Source: Opisthorchis felineus
Lineage: Eukaryota; Platyhelminthes; Trematoda; Opisthorchiida; Opisthorchiidae
Assembly (NCBI GenBank): GCA_004794785.1
Contig: SJOL01003040.1
Span: 916,997-980,996 of the forward strand
DNA: 64,000 bases
Direction of reading: 5' to 3'
Within the stretch, counting starts at the first letter, position 1. Each line of letters opens with the position of its first letter. A program made the position numbers and the translations under genes. This document shows, piece after piece, positions 37,630-49,605 of the stretch. The notes under the pieces were generated by a model that saw nothing but the letters and a program-made list of their open reading frames with translations, was not told the origin of the DNA and searched no databases.

Positions 37630-39127
37630 TGTCGAAGGGTTTTTCAGCAACCTTGTGAGTAGTTTCCTTTATGAAAATATAGTGCGGTATTTCGAATATC
37701 GTACCAACTGAAACATGAGGCGGCCTTTGTGCAGCACATTCAGTTGAAGCTGTGGAAACCAAATTAACTTTTAAGTGGGTGTATTTGCCAAAATCTTATG
37801 TTGTATTTATTGAGTTAGAAAAATGTTAGGTTTCCACACATCCTTGTGCAATTTTTTCTAGGTGTTCCTGAAGGTGACGTTTTGGTGAGGGCAAATGTTT
37901 GTTGTAAATTATCAGTGTTAAACTGGTTTATTATCCTTCTTTGTTAGACAACCTTTCTGCATTTTTTAGGCCTGTGTTCACCCGACTAGATTATGAGGTA
38001 GCAACGTTTACCACTTTGGTCGTTTTGTCGTCATATTTCCCCTGAATGTTGATTGAATGAAATACGCCTTCTAATTCGGGTTACTTAAATATCATTAATC
38101 AAGTGCAATCGTCAGACCACAGTCGTTTATTCACTGAGTCTGTGCAAACATTTCCGTTCACAGCACATTTGACTCGAAAGATTCAGACACCGAGCTTATT
38201 TAGTTGATTAACCCTATAGCAATAAGGCGATCGATATGTACCAACCTTAAAGAGATCACAGTAAGGCCTTTGTTGTTTCGGCGCCAGTGCATTGCACAAA
38301 CGTGTATCTTAGGTTGGAAGGAACGATAGGCATTTTGTAGGCTGGTCATGCGAGAATCCGAACAAAATATGATATCCAAGGCTTTCCCAAGTATACCTCA
38401 TCAATACATTCGAGTAGTCGTCTGGGAAAATTCCCATTAGCAGTAAGGATGAAGCTTTACAATGCTTTAGAAGGGCACGAATCGATCCTAAGACATTTAG
38501 CCACAAAAAGTCTTTCATCTTGTTGAATTATTAGGTAAACATAGAGGGGGCACTCACGGGGCCTTTTGGTAAAGAGTTCTAGGCCGTTTATCTTGTCATC
38601 TGTCCATCATCTTGTCAAGTCCTTCGTCGTGGATGTGTTGTATGATCACCCTTGCTATAGTATTCTGATCAACTCAACAAGCAACGCACACTTTCAGTGA
38701 ATAATTTACACATTTCATTTCACTTCCTAGGTCCAAATATCACCTGGAAAAGGTTGAAATTACCAAAAGTTTCAACGTGAGTCCATCAGTTATTAATTCA
38801 CATATAAGCCATCCTTCGAACTTAAATGGGATCGGACCTGATCCGCGGTCATAAGCTAGAGGTGGAAAGAAATCCAAAGGTTTGTGGGAGAACAACAGCC
38901 CAATTTGGTAGCACCAGTTACTGGCTCTTGGTCTGATCCATCTGAAAGTTGGATCGCCATGTACCCTTCTTCATTAAATGTTTCTATCTTGTTGTCCATC
39001 AGTCTTCATCGTCTCATCTGCAATGGGTGTGTGGTCGGAAAGTGCACACTGAGATGGGATTTTACATCGGTAAGACGTTAAAGGGCTTCGATAGCCATTT
39101 GTATCTTGCGTGGTTGCAACGACGACC

Positions 39128-39250
39128 TAAATTTTCTTCGCGATTCGAGACTACCTGGAGTTTCGTGAGATGCACAATGCTGATGATTCTCATTAGGGAT
39201 GAAACAGCTGTACAGCGCTTCTCGGCTTTTCAGCATGGACTGGCTTGACT
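39128..39250 (+). repeat. SINE, family 2, 3' part
   Basis: CTGGAGTTTCGTGAGATGC, AATGCTGATGATTCTCATT, GATGAAACAGCTGTACAGCG and CTTTTCAGCATGGACTGGC match the body of the 30.5-kb copy. The tRNA-like head is missing. Confidence 0.7.
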
Positions 39251-39876
39251 TACAGGACGAAATCACCATTAGAGTCGAAATTACAGTGATTTATTCTCTT
39301 CTGCACTGTGGTAATGAAATAATTGAAAATATGCCCATAATGCGTTACTTTCCACTGGCACTTACAAGTTTGTTTCGTAGTACTGAAATATTTTGTCTCG
39401 TTAAGAAACATTTATGTGGACGCTGAAATTTTGCAGAACAGCAAACGAAAAACACGACACGAAATAGGTCGGAGACCACTGAATTGCAGATCTTCTTATC
39501 AAATTAGCAAAGGAGCAACTCATCTTTGAGTGCAAGGCCAATGTAGTCATGCAGATCCCAAATGAAACAGGGCCTTACAATGTTTTAGTGAAAACATGGG
39601 GGCTACAGGTTTATCATGTATTCGAGCAACGCGGCACTCAGATGGGCATGCTCTGGGCAAGTTACTGTCACCGCTTAAGTTCTGTTATCCATATTCACAC
39701 TGAATTCACGTCCCAGGATTGCACAGTGATGTGCTAACTACCGAGTATTCAGTTAGTAACGTGTGCATCATTAAAATACGCAGATGGATCAAAGCCTGAA
39801 AAAAATCGCTTCCGACAAAGGAAAAAGAAAACCAGTTATCGTGTCATACCTTTTGTGTATTTCAAGTATATACAGC

Positions 39877-39878
<2 letters not shown>

Positions 39879-39917
<39 letters not shown>
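39879..39917. repeat. (AT)n microsatellite
   Basis: About 19 AT units directly preceding the RTE-like RT fragment. Confidence 0.95.
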
Positions 39918-39920
<3 letters not shown>

Positions 39921-39923
39921 GCG

Positions 39924-40155
39924 GAAAATCCCTGGTAACCCATCTGACAAGGCTTATTGGCGCTATATGGAACGAAGAGAAAGTGCCTGCAGAATGGGGC
40001 ATGTCGACAGTTATCCCTGTCTTCAAAAAGGGTATGCGAACGCTTTGTGAAAACCACCGTGGCATCAGCCTGGTAGTTGTGGCATTGAAAGTCCTCTCTG
40101 GTCTTATCCTTCGAAGGTTGACTGAACACAGGGAGAGACAGATCCGTGAAAACCA
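39924..40155 (+). pseudogene. RTE-like non-LTR retrotransposon reverse transcriptase fragment
   Basis: One open frame reads SLVTHLTRLIGAIWNEEKVP, AEWGMSTVIPVFKKG, LCENHRGISLVVVALKVLSG and LILRRLTEHRE. These are RT motifs 0-2 (WxxxxVxPVFKKG, NxRGISL, SKVLxxIILRRL) typical of RTE-type elements. Both ends are cut: an (AT)n tract lies on the left, an ambiguous base (n) at 40156 on the right. The rest of the RT is absent. Confidence 0.8.
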
Positions 40156-40954
40156 NATATATATAAAGGCGCACGTATATATAATGTGTGTAGAGAAGCG
40201 CAGAGAGCAAATTTATCCAGATTGACCAGATTGATCAGTCGTCATAAAGGAACGGAGAATAGAGGATAAGGCGTCGGCTGATGCACAATCCAATTTGATA
40301 AAATCAACCGCACTGTTGTATTCCATCACTACATAAGAATGCCGTTAGTTGTTTTAGCAACGACTAGCCTCCGTAGAAACGTTTGTCTCGATTGTGATAA
40401 AAATACTCCAAGGGTAGAATTTATGACAATAGTCGAGACGTGTCGAAGTTGCTTGTGGGCAGATAAAACAGTAACTGTAAGAAGTTCATTGCACTGCTAA
40501 CTTAGAATGTCTCTCTCCTCCAATTTATTGACATTTAGGTGGAACTGCCATCAAAGTTGGCATCAAAATTGACGTCCGATATCTGGGCCGGACCGCAGAT
40601 TTATAACTCTGCGCGAATATTTTCTCTGACTGCTGAGTGCTGGGCTCCTTTAAACTTGGTACCGCAGCCAACGACTTGTAGGCAAAGAAATACTTGGGGT
40701 ACTCTTGAGATTTATTTGCACGTAATTTGTTTAAAGTTTTGATCGAGAAAGATCCAGATGCAGTAATAGCAAAAACGAGTGATTTAGTCAAGTTTGGTTG
40801 AGCGGATGTCCAGAATCTTTTAAGAACGCGACTATTTGTAAGCAGTAAGGTTCTCATCTTGAGTATTTCCACGGTCTTCACCCAGCATGCGATAAAACCA
40901 AGATAGTGGAAATCAGGATGCAGACTGAAGAGTTACTGACAAATTTGATGTATG

Positions 40955-41506
40955 TGTAGCGGTCTCTTCCTTGTTCCTTCAACCAACTTCGCCCAATTTG
41001 TCTAGTGCATCCGTGCTCACTAGCTCACGCTACTCCTTTGTTCTGCAAACGCACAAATCACGTGACAAAACCCGTCGCGCTCGCAACCTAGACCAACAAG
41101 TCAGTTCCCTTCTTGTACGCGTCGGAACTATTCTGGGTACTATACACTAAATATAGGAGGGCACGACAGTCAACACACATACTCGCGCACGCGCAGGGGG
41201 CAGGATGTCAGCCAAAAACTTCAAGCCCACGGACAATTATGGAACACGTGTAGCAGCTATACTGCGGGGAAAACACGTTCCCCCTTCCGGACTTTCACCA
41301 AGGGACTCTCACAAACGATGAGTTCCCCTTTTGACTTGCTCCACCTTTCGCATTGCATTTATTTCATACATGGTGCAACTCGCCACTGTAAACTACTATC
41401 AATCATAGCAAAAACTGTTATTAGTGCATACACCTTCTGAGTTATATTATGGCTATCATAACATGTACACCAATATATGAACTCAACTCAACAAACCAAA
41501 CCTACA
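40955..41506. mobile_element. Possible solo LTR
   Basis: Bounded by TGTAG (40955-40959) and CTACA (41502-41506), the inverted termini usual for gypsy LTRs. It has a CpG-containing, promoter-like interior with TATA-like ACTATACACTAAATATAG around 41139-41156. No target-site duplication is evident, so the boundaries are tentative. Confidence 0.3.
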
Positions 41507-41602
41507 GGGTACGGTATACCAACTTAAGCAGACTCAGACAACGGTTGTGCCGCGAGTTTTTCGTCCTGTTGGTTAGCGCAGATGGTGTTGTTAGTGAATG
41601 AA

Positions 41603-41985
41603 AGCGATATTCGAGATACCATAAACGAGAAATTCAGCTGAGTTTCAGGTGAGTCTCCCGTCAAAACCTAACTGGTGTGTAGATGAGTGTATCGGTCGAA
41701 TTTCGTGCAATATGGGTTCAAGTTGAACATAAGTTTGACGGAGACCCGGGAACTACGCCTACCTGATAAGCCCCAAGAAGGGCGAAACCAGTCGTGGGCT
41801 GTCACAGAGTTTTCGGCAACCTTATGAGTCGTGTACTGTTCCTATACAGTGTACCATGATATCTTGAATATCGTGCCAACTGAAACATGAGACCGCCTGG
41901 TACAGCACGTCCATAAACATCATAAACGAGATATTCAGCTGTGAGTCTTCCATGAAAACCAGGATGGTACGCAGTGATTGTATTT
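41603..41985 (+). repeat. Hammerhead-repeat copy, partial tandem with 301-bp period
   Basis: ATAAACGAGA...TTCAGCTG occurs at 41621 and again at 41922, framing a 301-bp unit that contains ribozyme 41757-41799. The right end stops at TGATTGTATTT, matching the end point of the copies at 37.8 and 58.0 kb. The unit shares the AACTGAAACATGAG and ATCTTGAATATCGT segments with those copies. Confidence 0.75.
41757..41799 (+). ncRNA. Hammerhead ribozyme with core mutation
   Basis: Helix I (GCCTAC/GTGGGC), helix II (GCCC/GGGC), GAAA and the GTC site are intact, but the core reads CTGATAA instead of CTGATGA. The altered G8 is an invariant catalytic base. Predicted inactive. Confidence 0.75.
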
Positions 41986-42028
41986 GGGGATATTTCTGCT
42001 GTATAAAGTTCGTTTTGAGTTCTCTCAG

Positions 42029-42655
42029 GGTGCGTCAGTCATCAAAACGATGTTCTCTAAGCCGATGGAACTCGATCGCAATGAGAAAAGTGTACATTTC
42101 TCTCAGAAATGCAGCTGCTGTGTTCGCTAAATTAGCTGAATCCCTTCCCGCCGAGATGATTACCCATTCAGATTTTACCCTTTGTATCATAGCAGGTGAG
42201 CGAAAGTAGATAGGACTGTTTATCTCGAACTTCTCTAGGGGTAAATAATATTGTGCGTTCTCACAGGAGGTTCATCGCCCAGCTTGGTTTTGGTTGTGAA
42301 CAGCACCGATATTTTCGCTACGCACAAGCGCTCCTGGTCACTGAATTTTGACTCTTCCCTCGAACTGAATAATCGTGCTGCCAGATCACCCGATCAGGTT
42401 CTGGCAAACGTTTTGCTAACAAGACGACAGCAGCTCATTAGGGATGATCATTTTTTCCACGACTTTATCAAGTGTCCTATGGTCCCATTCCTTCAATACT
42501 TTATGCGTAGCTGGACAGCTATTTCACTTTCCGTTTTTACATGTGTTCTACTGTTAAAACAGTCTATATCAAACCTGACAGTTTTATTTCTCCCAGTTAA
42601 GCAGCTTTGGTGGAAGGAGACTGCATTCATGAACGGACGACACGCGGAAGTTTAA
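42029..42655 (+). CDS. Candidate two-exon fragment, unknown product
   Basis: Unrecognised. The exon after a TTCTCTCAG acceptor (42029-42195) and the exon starting at 42267 are separated by a 71-bp GTGAGC...CACAG intron. The frame is kept across the junction (IIAG then GSSPSLVLV). Protein-like stretches include NAAAVFAKLAESLPAEMITH, LNNRAARSPDQVLANVLLTR and RDDHFFHDFIKC. The frame runs to TAA at 42653-42655, but the last ~50 codons are hydrophobic and T-rich and may be read-through into an intron. The acceptor lies only about 45 bp beyond a hammerhead-repeat copy, so an upstream intron would contain that repeat. An alternative frame of the first exon is also open for about 30 codons, which lowers confidence. 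Confidence 0.35.
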
Positions 42656-43251
42656 CAGCAAATGGGTTAGCATCCACCCTGCTGATAAGCAGGTATCTCG
42701 AAACCTTATTCAGCACCAAATATAGCCGGGACTAGTGAAGAGTCCTTCAGCAGTCCTGCGATGACTGGCTTCAGTATTGTTCTACGGGAATTGATTTAGG
42801 CTGGTTGAATCAGGATTTAACTGCTAAGAAGGGTTCTTCAAAACCTTCGGACATCCCCTTGATGTCCAACAGCAAGACTAGTTCCACAAAAAACCTAGCA
42901 ATGCATGCTTTGCACCAAACCATACTCAAACCAAGATTCAAAGACTTTTTAGTTGTGACTTTCTCACAGTTATTGTTAGAATTATGTACAAACACAATCG
43001 TTACACCGGTTGCAGCTATTTTCAACCAGTGTATCCCGGGCGGGAAAACACAAGATTAACAAAACGAAATCTCTGTTGAACGCTAACAAATCTTCGCATA
43101 TCATAGGAAGGATGCTTTCACAAGATGAGCGAAACTTCCTTCTGAAAAGTCGCCACTGGAAGAACCAGTCAATAGTGACCACGTGATGTGGTTTTCGTGG
43201 TGGAAGGACGGGTGGCATTGTGTCGTGTCCAAGTTAGAGCTAATCACACTG

Positions 43252-43405
43252 CTGATCAGCCGCTCGAGACGAAGTGGCTGTGTTCAACCACTGGATGGAA
43301 GGTCACGGGTTCAAAATTCTCTGAGTTTCCTGGGATGCCCACCGCTGATTACTCCCAATAAGTATGAAACAGCTGTACAGTGCTTGTCAGCTATTCAGCA
43401 GAACG
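43252..43405 (+). repeat. tRNA-related SINE, family 2
   Basis: GCTGATCAGCCGCTCG, AAGTGGCTGTGTTCAACCAC, the B-box-like GGTCACGGGTTCAAAA, CTGAGTTTCCTGGGATGCCC and ATGAAACAGCTGTACAGTGC are collinear with the other family 2 copies. Confidence 0.75.
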
Positions 43406-44283
43406 AACTCTTTATGAGAATTCCCAAATCCCCTCACACTACCAAAAATGAGTGCATTTGCTTGCCATCCACGATATTTGACAAAATAATTCAGTATACA
43501 CTCGATTTCGTGGTAAATCTTGGCTGCAATGACATGGTCAGAGGCACGCGGGAAGCGAGGGACAATTTGCCTCATCCTTTGCACAAAACTACGGGTGTTG
43601 AAGCGGGTTGTTTTGCCGTTGCTGTTGCTGCGGTGCAATCTGGATATTAATGTGGCGTCCTAACGGAATGTCGTTGGTAAACAAGCTTAAGATCCTCTCA
43701 GAGGTGAAAATCGTGTGCACCCATTGCATTCCCTCTGTGTCTGATATGCTCCAAGTGATTCGTCGCCCTCGGTCCGTGTATATTGTTGGACCATTCAGGA
43801 GCACATATCATGTTTGAGCGATTGAATGACGAAATCGTTTTTCAAACCTTCTCTGGACATTAGTGCCATCATAAATACCTTTATAGTGTTTTCGTGGACT
43901 GAACAAGTAGGTCCGATTTGGCCACAGTTAAACTCGTTCAAAACATACCAGAACTAGGTCGTTGTTTGTCCTATTTTAATGACATTACTGTGAAATGCTC
44001 AGCTGTTTATCGTCCTGTCGAACAATGGCTACAAACATGACGAGCTACTAATGTCACTGAAGGCACAATGTTGGGTAATATGTCGGGTAATATAAGTTTG
44101 CATTTTGTTGACGAATACTAACAACAATACGGAAAGTGTACATGACGTAACAGCAGCATTGATAAATGTAAGGCTCCCCAGGTTAATATGTATTTTAGGT
44201 TTGATAAGGGTTCCACACATTCTCTCTCAGTTGTTTGTATTGTCGATACTCGCTACAAGTTTATAAATCGTTATACTGAAAGA

Positions 44284-44462
44284 CTCGAGATAGCTCAGTG
44301 ATTAAGGCGCCAGCTTACAGACCAGAAGGTCCGCGGTTCGAACCCAACCTCAGCATCTCGACTGCTCCTGTCTAGGCTTGGGCGAACTGGCAGTATCTCA
44401 GCCCTCGGGCCTCCTTCCGTTGGCTTGGCAGCTAGGCACCGAAAGGGTGCCACAGTTGAACG
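44284..44462 (+). repeat. tRNA-derived SINE, family 1, best preserved
   Basis: The head folds as a tRNA: CGAGAT (44286-44291) pairs with ATCTCG (44355-44360). The A box starts TAGCTCAGTG at 44291 and the B box GGTTCGAACCC is at 44335-44345. The tRNA-unrelated body (GTCTAGGCTTGGGC, TTGGCAGCTAGGCACCGAAA) excludes a plain tRNA gene. Confidence 0.85.
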
Positions 44463-47400
44463 ATTTTTTCAAACTAATAGACTCGAAAATGTTGGCTTTA
44501 AATGTGGGCAAGAACGCGCCTGATTTTCTTGGTTTTCTTACACAGTATACCCAGAGATATTTGTGATTCTTTGGGAATATGAGTGAACAAGCCAACTGGA
44601 TTCACAATTAAAGTCGAAGTAACAATATTTCGGTGAAACGTTCAAAACCATATTGTGAAAACTGAGTCTTAATCCGTCGTATGTTTGTGCAAGCCTAAAT
44701 CAAGATACAGTAATAACTAGCAATCCAAATCAGTGCTATTTGAATGTAGTTCCAGTCCATTGCTTGATCAGTTTTTGGTCCAGGAAAGATTTAGTGGACA
44801 AGGAAAAAACTATTTTAGTGTAAATTCTCTGATACTACTAATGAACACAGATTTGAATCCAAAAATTACAAACTCACGCAAATGCAACGAAACCACTCTA
44901 TGCCACACTGTTACCTGTTAATCGATTCCTCGTGTAATCAATCGGCGCAAGATCGACTCACTTGCACGTCACATGTACAGCTCGCGTGCAACGCAAACAA
45001 GGATTTCACAGCATGACGCCTCTACCAACCCATCTATCTAAGTTGGTTGACCTGAGTCGGCACCAAGCGATAAAACAGCAGTAGAACTCAAGGCATACAT
45101 ACAAAACATTTTGATGCATGGGAGGGGACCATGTAGGTTTTCGCTGCTTCAAGGGAGACTTCTAGTTAAATACGAAACGTATTGTGGTGAGAATGCGAGT
45201 GAACCAAGTTGAATAGAAGCAAAGAAAATCAAGAAGAACAAAGCCAAATACCTCATGAATGAAGATGATTTTCGCCACGTGGTGACTAAAGAGAAAGGCA
45301 GAGCAGATTTTAGTTGTTCCTTAGTTTTGAACACTGCTTTGTGACTATGCAGCGGAATGATTTATTTGGCCAGTAACTGATTCACACTGGTGCGGCGTTC
45401 GAGACTCCTATACTGATCCCCAACCGTTGTTGTCTGGTCACTACCACTCAGCCAAACTCGAACAAAAACCACAAAACAGGCAAGCTACCACGAGACAGTA
45501 TTTGGCCTCATCAAAAATAGTGGCAAATACCTGGACATAGATGTTTTGAGCTACAGTAATACTCCTAGGAAAAATCGCCTTGAAAATGAGCATCCCACAG
45601 CAGAATCCACTGCAAAAATTTTCCAAAAGATTTCCGTTAGTGTTTCTCGCGTTAAAGAGGCATCTTGACCTTCTTAGGACCCATGAATTTTTCCCTAGGG
45701 GCGGTTTTCATCCTAAAAGAAAGGTCACGATCCCCCTTCTCAAAAAAATACGGTCAGCTCCCTATAAGTCACCCATAAAACAGCCGAAGAACGCTTTACA
45801 GATTAGTAGTTTTCTCCTCTTCAAACAGATGTGAAACTCCCACTAAAGACCACAGCCTGTCCATGACCGCCTATCCTTGTCGCAGTTGTCATTCCTTCGG
45901 CAAAATAGAGCTAATTGTGGTCTGTCTTGAGACGATGGAAACCTCCATGAAAAGTAACACATTTATGCTCCTCTTAAGGCCAGCAAACGCACCACAACAT
46001 CTATCTACAACATCACTGTCACATGTTTCGTTGGGGTCACGACTTTGAAAGCACCGCTTGTTCAACCACTGTTGCAGCAGATTCTGTTAAACTAGAACAA
46101 AGAGAGGTTGTTACGGCGTGTGTACCATCACTGACTGCGGCTGCCAAAATCACAAAAAACACATATTTCATGAAGTCACTGATGAATACCCAGTTAACAC
46201 CTCTGAGTCGCAATGTGTGCCATGACGCCCCACGTCAGACAGACGTAGAATTTTTGACATCAATCAAGGCGTATGGTTCTGGCACGACAGAGTGAACGTT
46301 AGTCAAATGCCGATCTTCTCTTCACTCAGCAGCTGTTGTCAGTGGATGTCCATACCATAGGGTACCACGGCGACTGTCATCCCAGATCAATTAAATCGTA
46401 TTCTCAAACTGGACTGGTCATGAACAATTTTGTTGCAAAAATGAACCATAGCATAGTACAATTTGCAGCTTTCAATCTAGCTGCTGAACCTTTCAGAAAA
46501 CCTCATACTTATCTGACGGTGCACCAAAACCTCCGATATAAAATAAGACGAGAAACTTAGTGGGAACATCAAGAGAAGTACCGCGAAGAATGGAGATGAA
46601 TAACTTTTTATTCGTTGATATAATGAGTCAGGTATCGCTTGTAAGGCAAAACACGAATACAAAAATACCAATGTGCATAAGTTGAGGATCCGATAGACAA
46701 GCGACCTTTGGAAGAACGATGGGTAAAAATGGCCAAAGGATGCATGACACAATCTCGAGTGGTGGGTGATAATCATAAACTCATGCAGTTAGCTTGCTTG
46801 CCTCTTCGAATTTTTCTTGAATTATTTAATGCATTCAAACTTATAAGTGGTAATAACCCACGGGGCCCTTCTAAAATGGGAACTATTTAGGGACAGGCTG
46901 TCAATGAAGGATATGGTTTTCAGTTAGAGGCATGAGTATTACAAACTTAGTGTGAGTGCAATACAAGCATGTTACCACTATCCGGTTTCCCTCACTTAGG
47001 TTCTGAGATGTTCAATTACAAAGATTGGTTTATTAGTTAGAGTGGCCTCCCTTGATTATGTGGAAGTGAAGCGTACTGGCGCATCAATAAGGTATGCCTG
47101 CATGCTTAATATCAGAGTCTGTCCTCCGGCCCTAATGATTGATTCATTTTTGTCCCGAGTGGCTATGCTCAAATAAGAATCAAAGCCGGAAATAACTGTA
47201 TGATGGAAATACGCCCGAACACCACGAAAAAAAAGAAAATTGGGAACTGAGTAGTGATAAGTTATCATCCGGTACTTTATCCTATTAAGCTCAGGAAAGC
47301 TGAGTGAGTAAGGTGTGAGCTTAGTGACTGGGAGGGCCGTGGCTCGAACCCAACCTCGGCATCTCGACTGCGCCTATGTAGGCTAGGGTAACCTAGAAGT

Positions 47401-49035
47401 AGCCCAGCTCTCGTGTCCTCTTTGGGTTGCATGGCAGCTAGGCAGCGAAATGATGTTGCATTTGAACGGTGGAAACTTCATGCTGTTATCTAACTTGTGC
47501 AGCTTCCGTAGAATTATTCCAAATACGTCTGTGTTAACTTTTCAGAATGCTTCTTTTTTAAACTCAAAAAACCTTTTGAACTCTTCTTCAAACTAGATCG
47601 AGCCGCCTATGTACATGGCGCTGGCTCAATTGGATGATGTAGAAGGTGCTAAAGGCAAGCTGATCTTGTGTGACAGTCTAAATGAACTTGCAGACAAACA
47701 GCAAAGTGCACTGGCCTTGTGGCTTCCCCAGAGGGTGAATGTCTTCAGTTCTTGATCAGGAATATGTAGGTTGTCTTAGTTTGCGAAGAGGTAGAAACCC
47801 ATACTTCTGTACGTAACCCCGTCAGAATATCACATGTTTTTTAGATGTTAATCATTTTGGTCTGAGGGGATCAAGGTTTGACATTTCGGCTTACCTCGAT
47901 ACGTTTTAAATCGTATTAAGACCGTCACAGTACCCATCACTCGAAAGAACACCTTGGGAGCATGCCGAAATACATTGCTCGAGAAAGTGGTTCGGCTTGG
48001 TAACAGATATGAAAGTGGACCACTGTCACAATTCTTTGCATTTACGTAAAAGACAGGCCCAGTTGCATAAAGGCGTTTCCGAAATTTCTACAAGAAGTTA
48101 AAGGTTAGTTCAGGTTAGTTTTCCGGTAGAATTCCGGCCTCTGTGCTATCCTCCTGTGACGTTTTTCTGATCTGTTAGTCAATGCTATCTTTGAACATGA
48201 AAAACACCAGCCAAATGAGCTGCTTTACCCCTTTCGTCCCCCTAGACTTCCTCCACTTTTTTCACTCGGTGAGAGATACCTTCACCACTGACGTGTTTTC
48301 AGCAACGAGTGTGCTGTGTGACACCCGTTCTGCGAGGCATACCTCGCCTGGTGTAAGTATACCAATTTGCTGGACACCCCCTGATGCGCGTTAGACGGGA
48401 TAGCAATTAGTAGCAATTTGTTGTATCGTGGGGTCACTTATTGGTTATGCCTGAATTGGGCCAGCAAGACTATGAGATAAAGAGAAGACAGAAAGCTAGG
48501 AACACGACTGTACCGTCAACGCAGTTCAGGTCAAGATATACAGAACTAGTGCGTAAATATATAGGATGGTTGGATGGCCAAATATGGTCACTCGCTTTGT
48601 TCGTCCTTGTCCAGCCAATGGGGACGTTCCTACCGTGAACATTTTCACACTCACTACGCTACGCTAATCGCATGGTGCTGATCCATGTGTGGTAAACTCC
48701 ACCCATGCACCTGCTGTCTGGACCGTCGTTCTCTGCACATGCATTTTTCGTGCCTGGACGCGTCCTGACACAATCACAACTGGTTTGGTTCCATAGGGCG
48801 AATAAAAACGAAGCTCCTGTCAGCCAATACACACACTTTCACCTGTGTACCATGCCATACCCTCCTGCCGTACTGAGATCGGACAGACGTACCGGCTGAA
48901 CAGTATTGTAATGCTGCGTGCATTTAGCTAAAGCTGAACGATCGCGGTTGTATGGTCGTAGAGGCAACGTACAGGACTATGTGAGCTAGGACCCATGTTG
49001 TTTACTGAACGGGCAGGCCGAATATTCGGTCCGCT
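44463..49035. other. No supported gene
   Basis: Only a SINE at 47.3 kb. Scattered frames of 60-100 codons carry no recognised motif. Confidence 0.4.
47290..47470 (+). repeat. tRNA-derived SINE, family 1
   Basis: Same head (GAGTAAGGTGTGAGCTTAGTG, GGCTCGAACCC, CATCTCGACTG) and body (GGGTTGCATGGCAGCTAGGC) as the copy at 44.3 kb, with a diverged A box. Confidence 0.8.
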
Positions 49036-49605
49036 AAAGCCTGAAAGTACCATAAAAACACACAAGCCAAAGTAACTGCTACAATAAAGTGTCTTGTTGT
49101 TCTATGGGAAAAATCTCCGCTTCGCGCAACCCAAACTCCGCACTGTGCGCGCCTCGGAACAACCAAGACAACGAAAGGCAAGATGATAAGCGCATCCTTC
49201 AGTTCGCGCGTTGAGGTGCAGTGTTCACGAGTTCATGAAAGTCAGCTACCCGCAACAGGCCCACTGTGGAGAGCCCTACCGAAACCCAGTGAAGCGATAG
49301 CATGCGTTCTGTAGATAGCATGACGGCCGCACAACGGGACAGGGTTCGTCGGTCTCAGCCAACACACTAGATAACGGACGACAAGACACAAGTTACACGT
49401 GACGGCCTCAAAACAAGTTGACGCGATGACGGCCGTAGATCACACATACGACAGTAGAAATGGGAGTTCTCGCCTTAGCGTTGTTTTTGTTCTGGCACTG
49501 GGCGACCCAGCACTGGGAGTGATGTTGTGTAGTAGCGCGTGTACAGGTAGTGCGGTTACGATGGCAATGGGGCTTCGCATTAGTTCAATATGACCAGTAG
49601 AATAA
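49036..49605 (+). repeat. ~570-bp repeat, copy 1 (inverted relative to 51604-52196)
   Basis: Collinear with the reverse complement of 51604-52196: AGGCCCACTGTGG/AAGCCCACTGTGG, TAGATAGCATGACG, GGGACAGGG and TCTCAGCCAA. CpG-rich for the window. Could be an LTR or a non-autonomous DNA transposon; no protein recognised. Confidence 0.75.

Larger units (their letters stand above)
37378..37791. mobile_element. Second inverted dimer of the hammerhead-repeat, with probable 8-bp target-site duplication
   Basis: The left unit carries a damaged minus-strand ribozyme (37426-37465). The right unit starts at about 37602 inside helix II (CCAAGAAGGG) in inverted orientation and ends at GTGTATTTG, the same endpoint as the 57.5-kb copy. 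AATCTTAT occurs at 37370-37377 and 37792-37799. The left-arm break differs from the 57.5-kb dimer, so this is an independent event. Confidence 0.7.

Noticed and set aside
44286..44360. A functional tRNA gene
   Set aside because: The tRNA-like part continues into a body shared with the copies at 22.4 and 47.3 kb, which defines a SINE.
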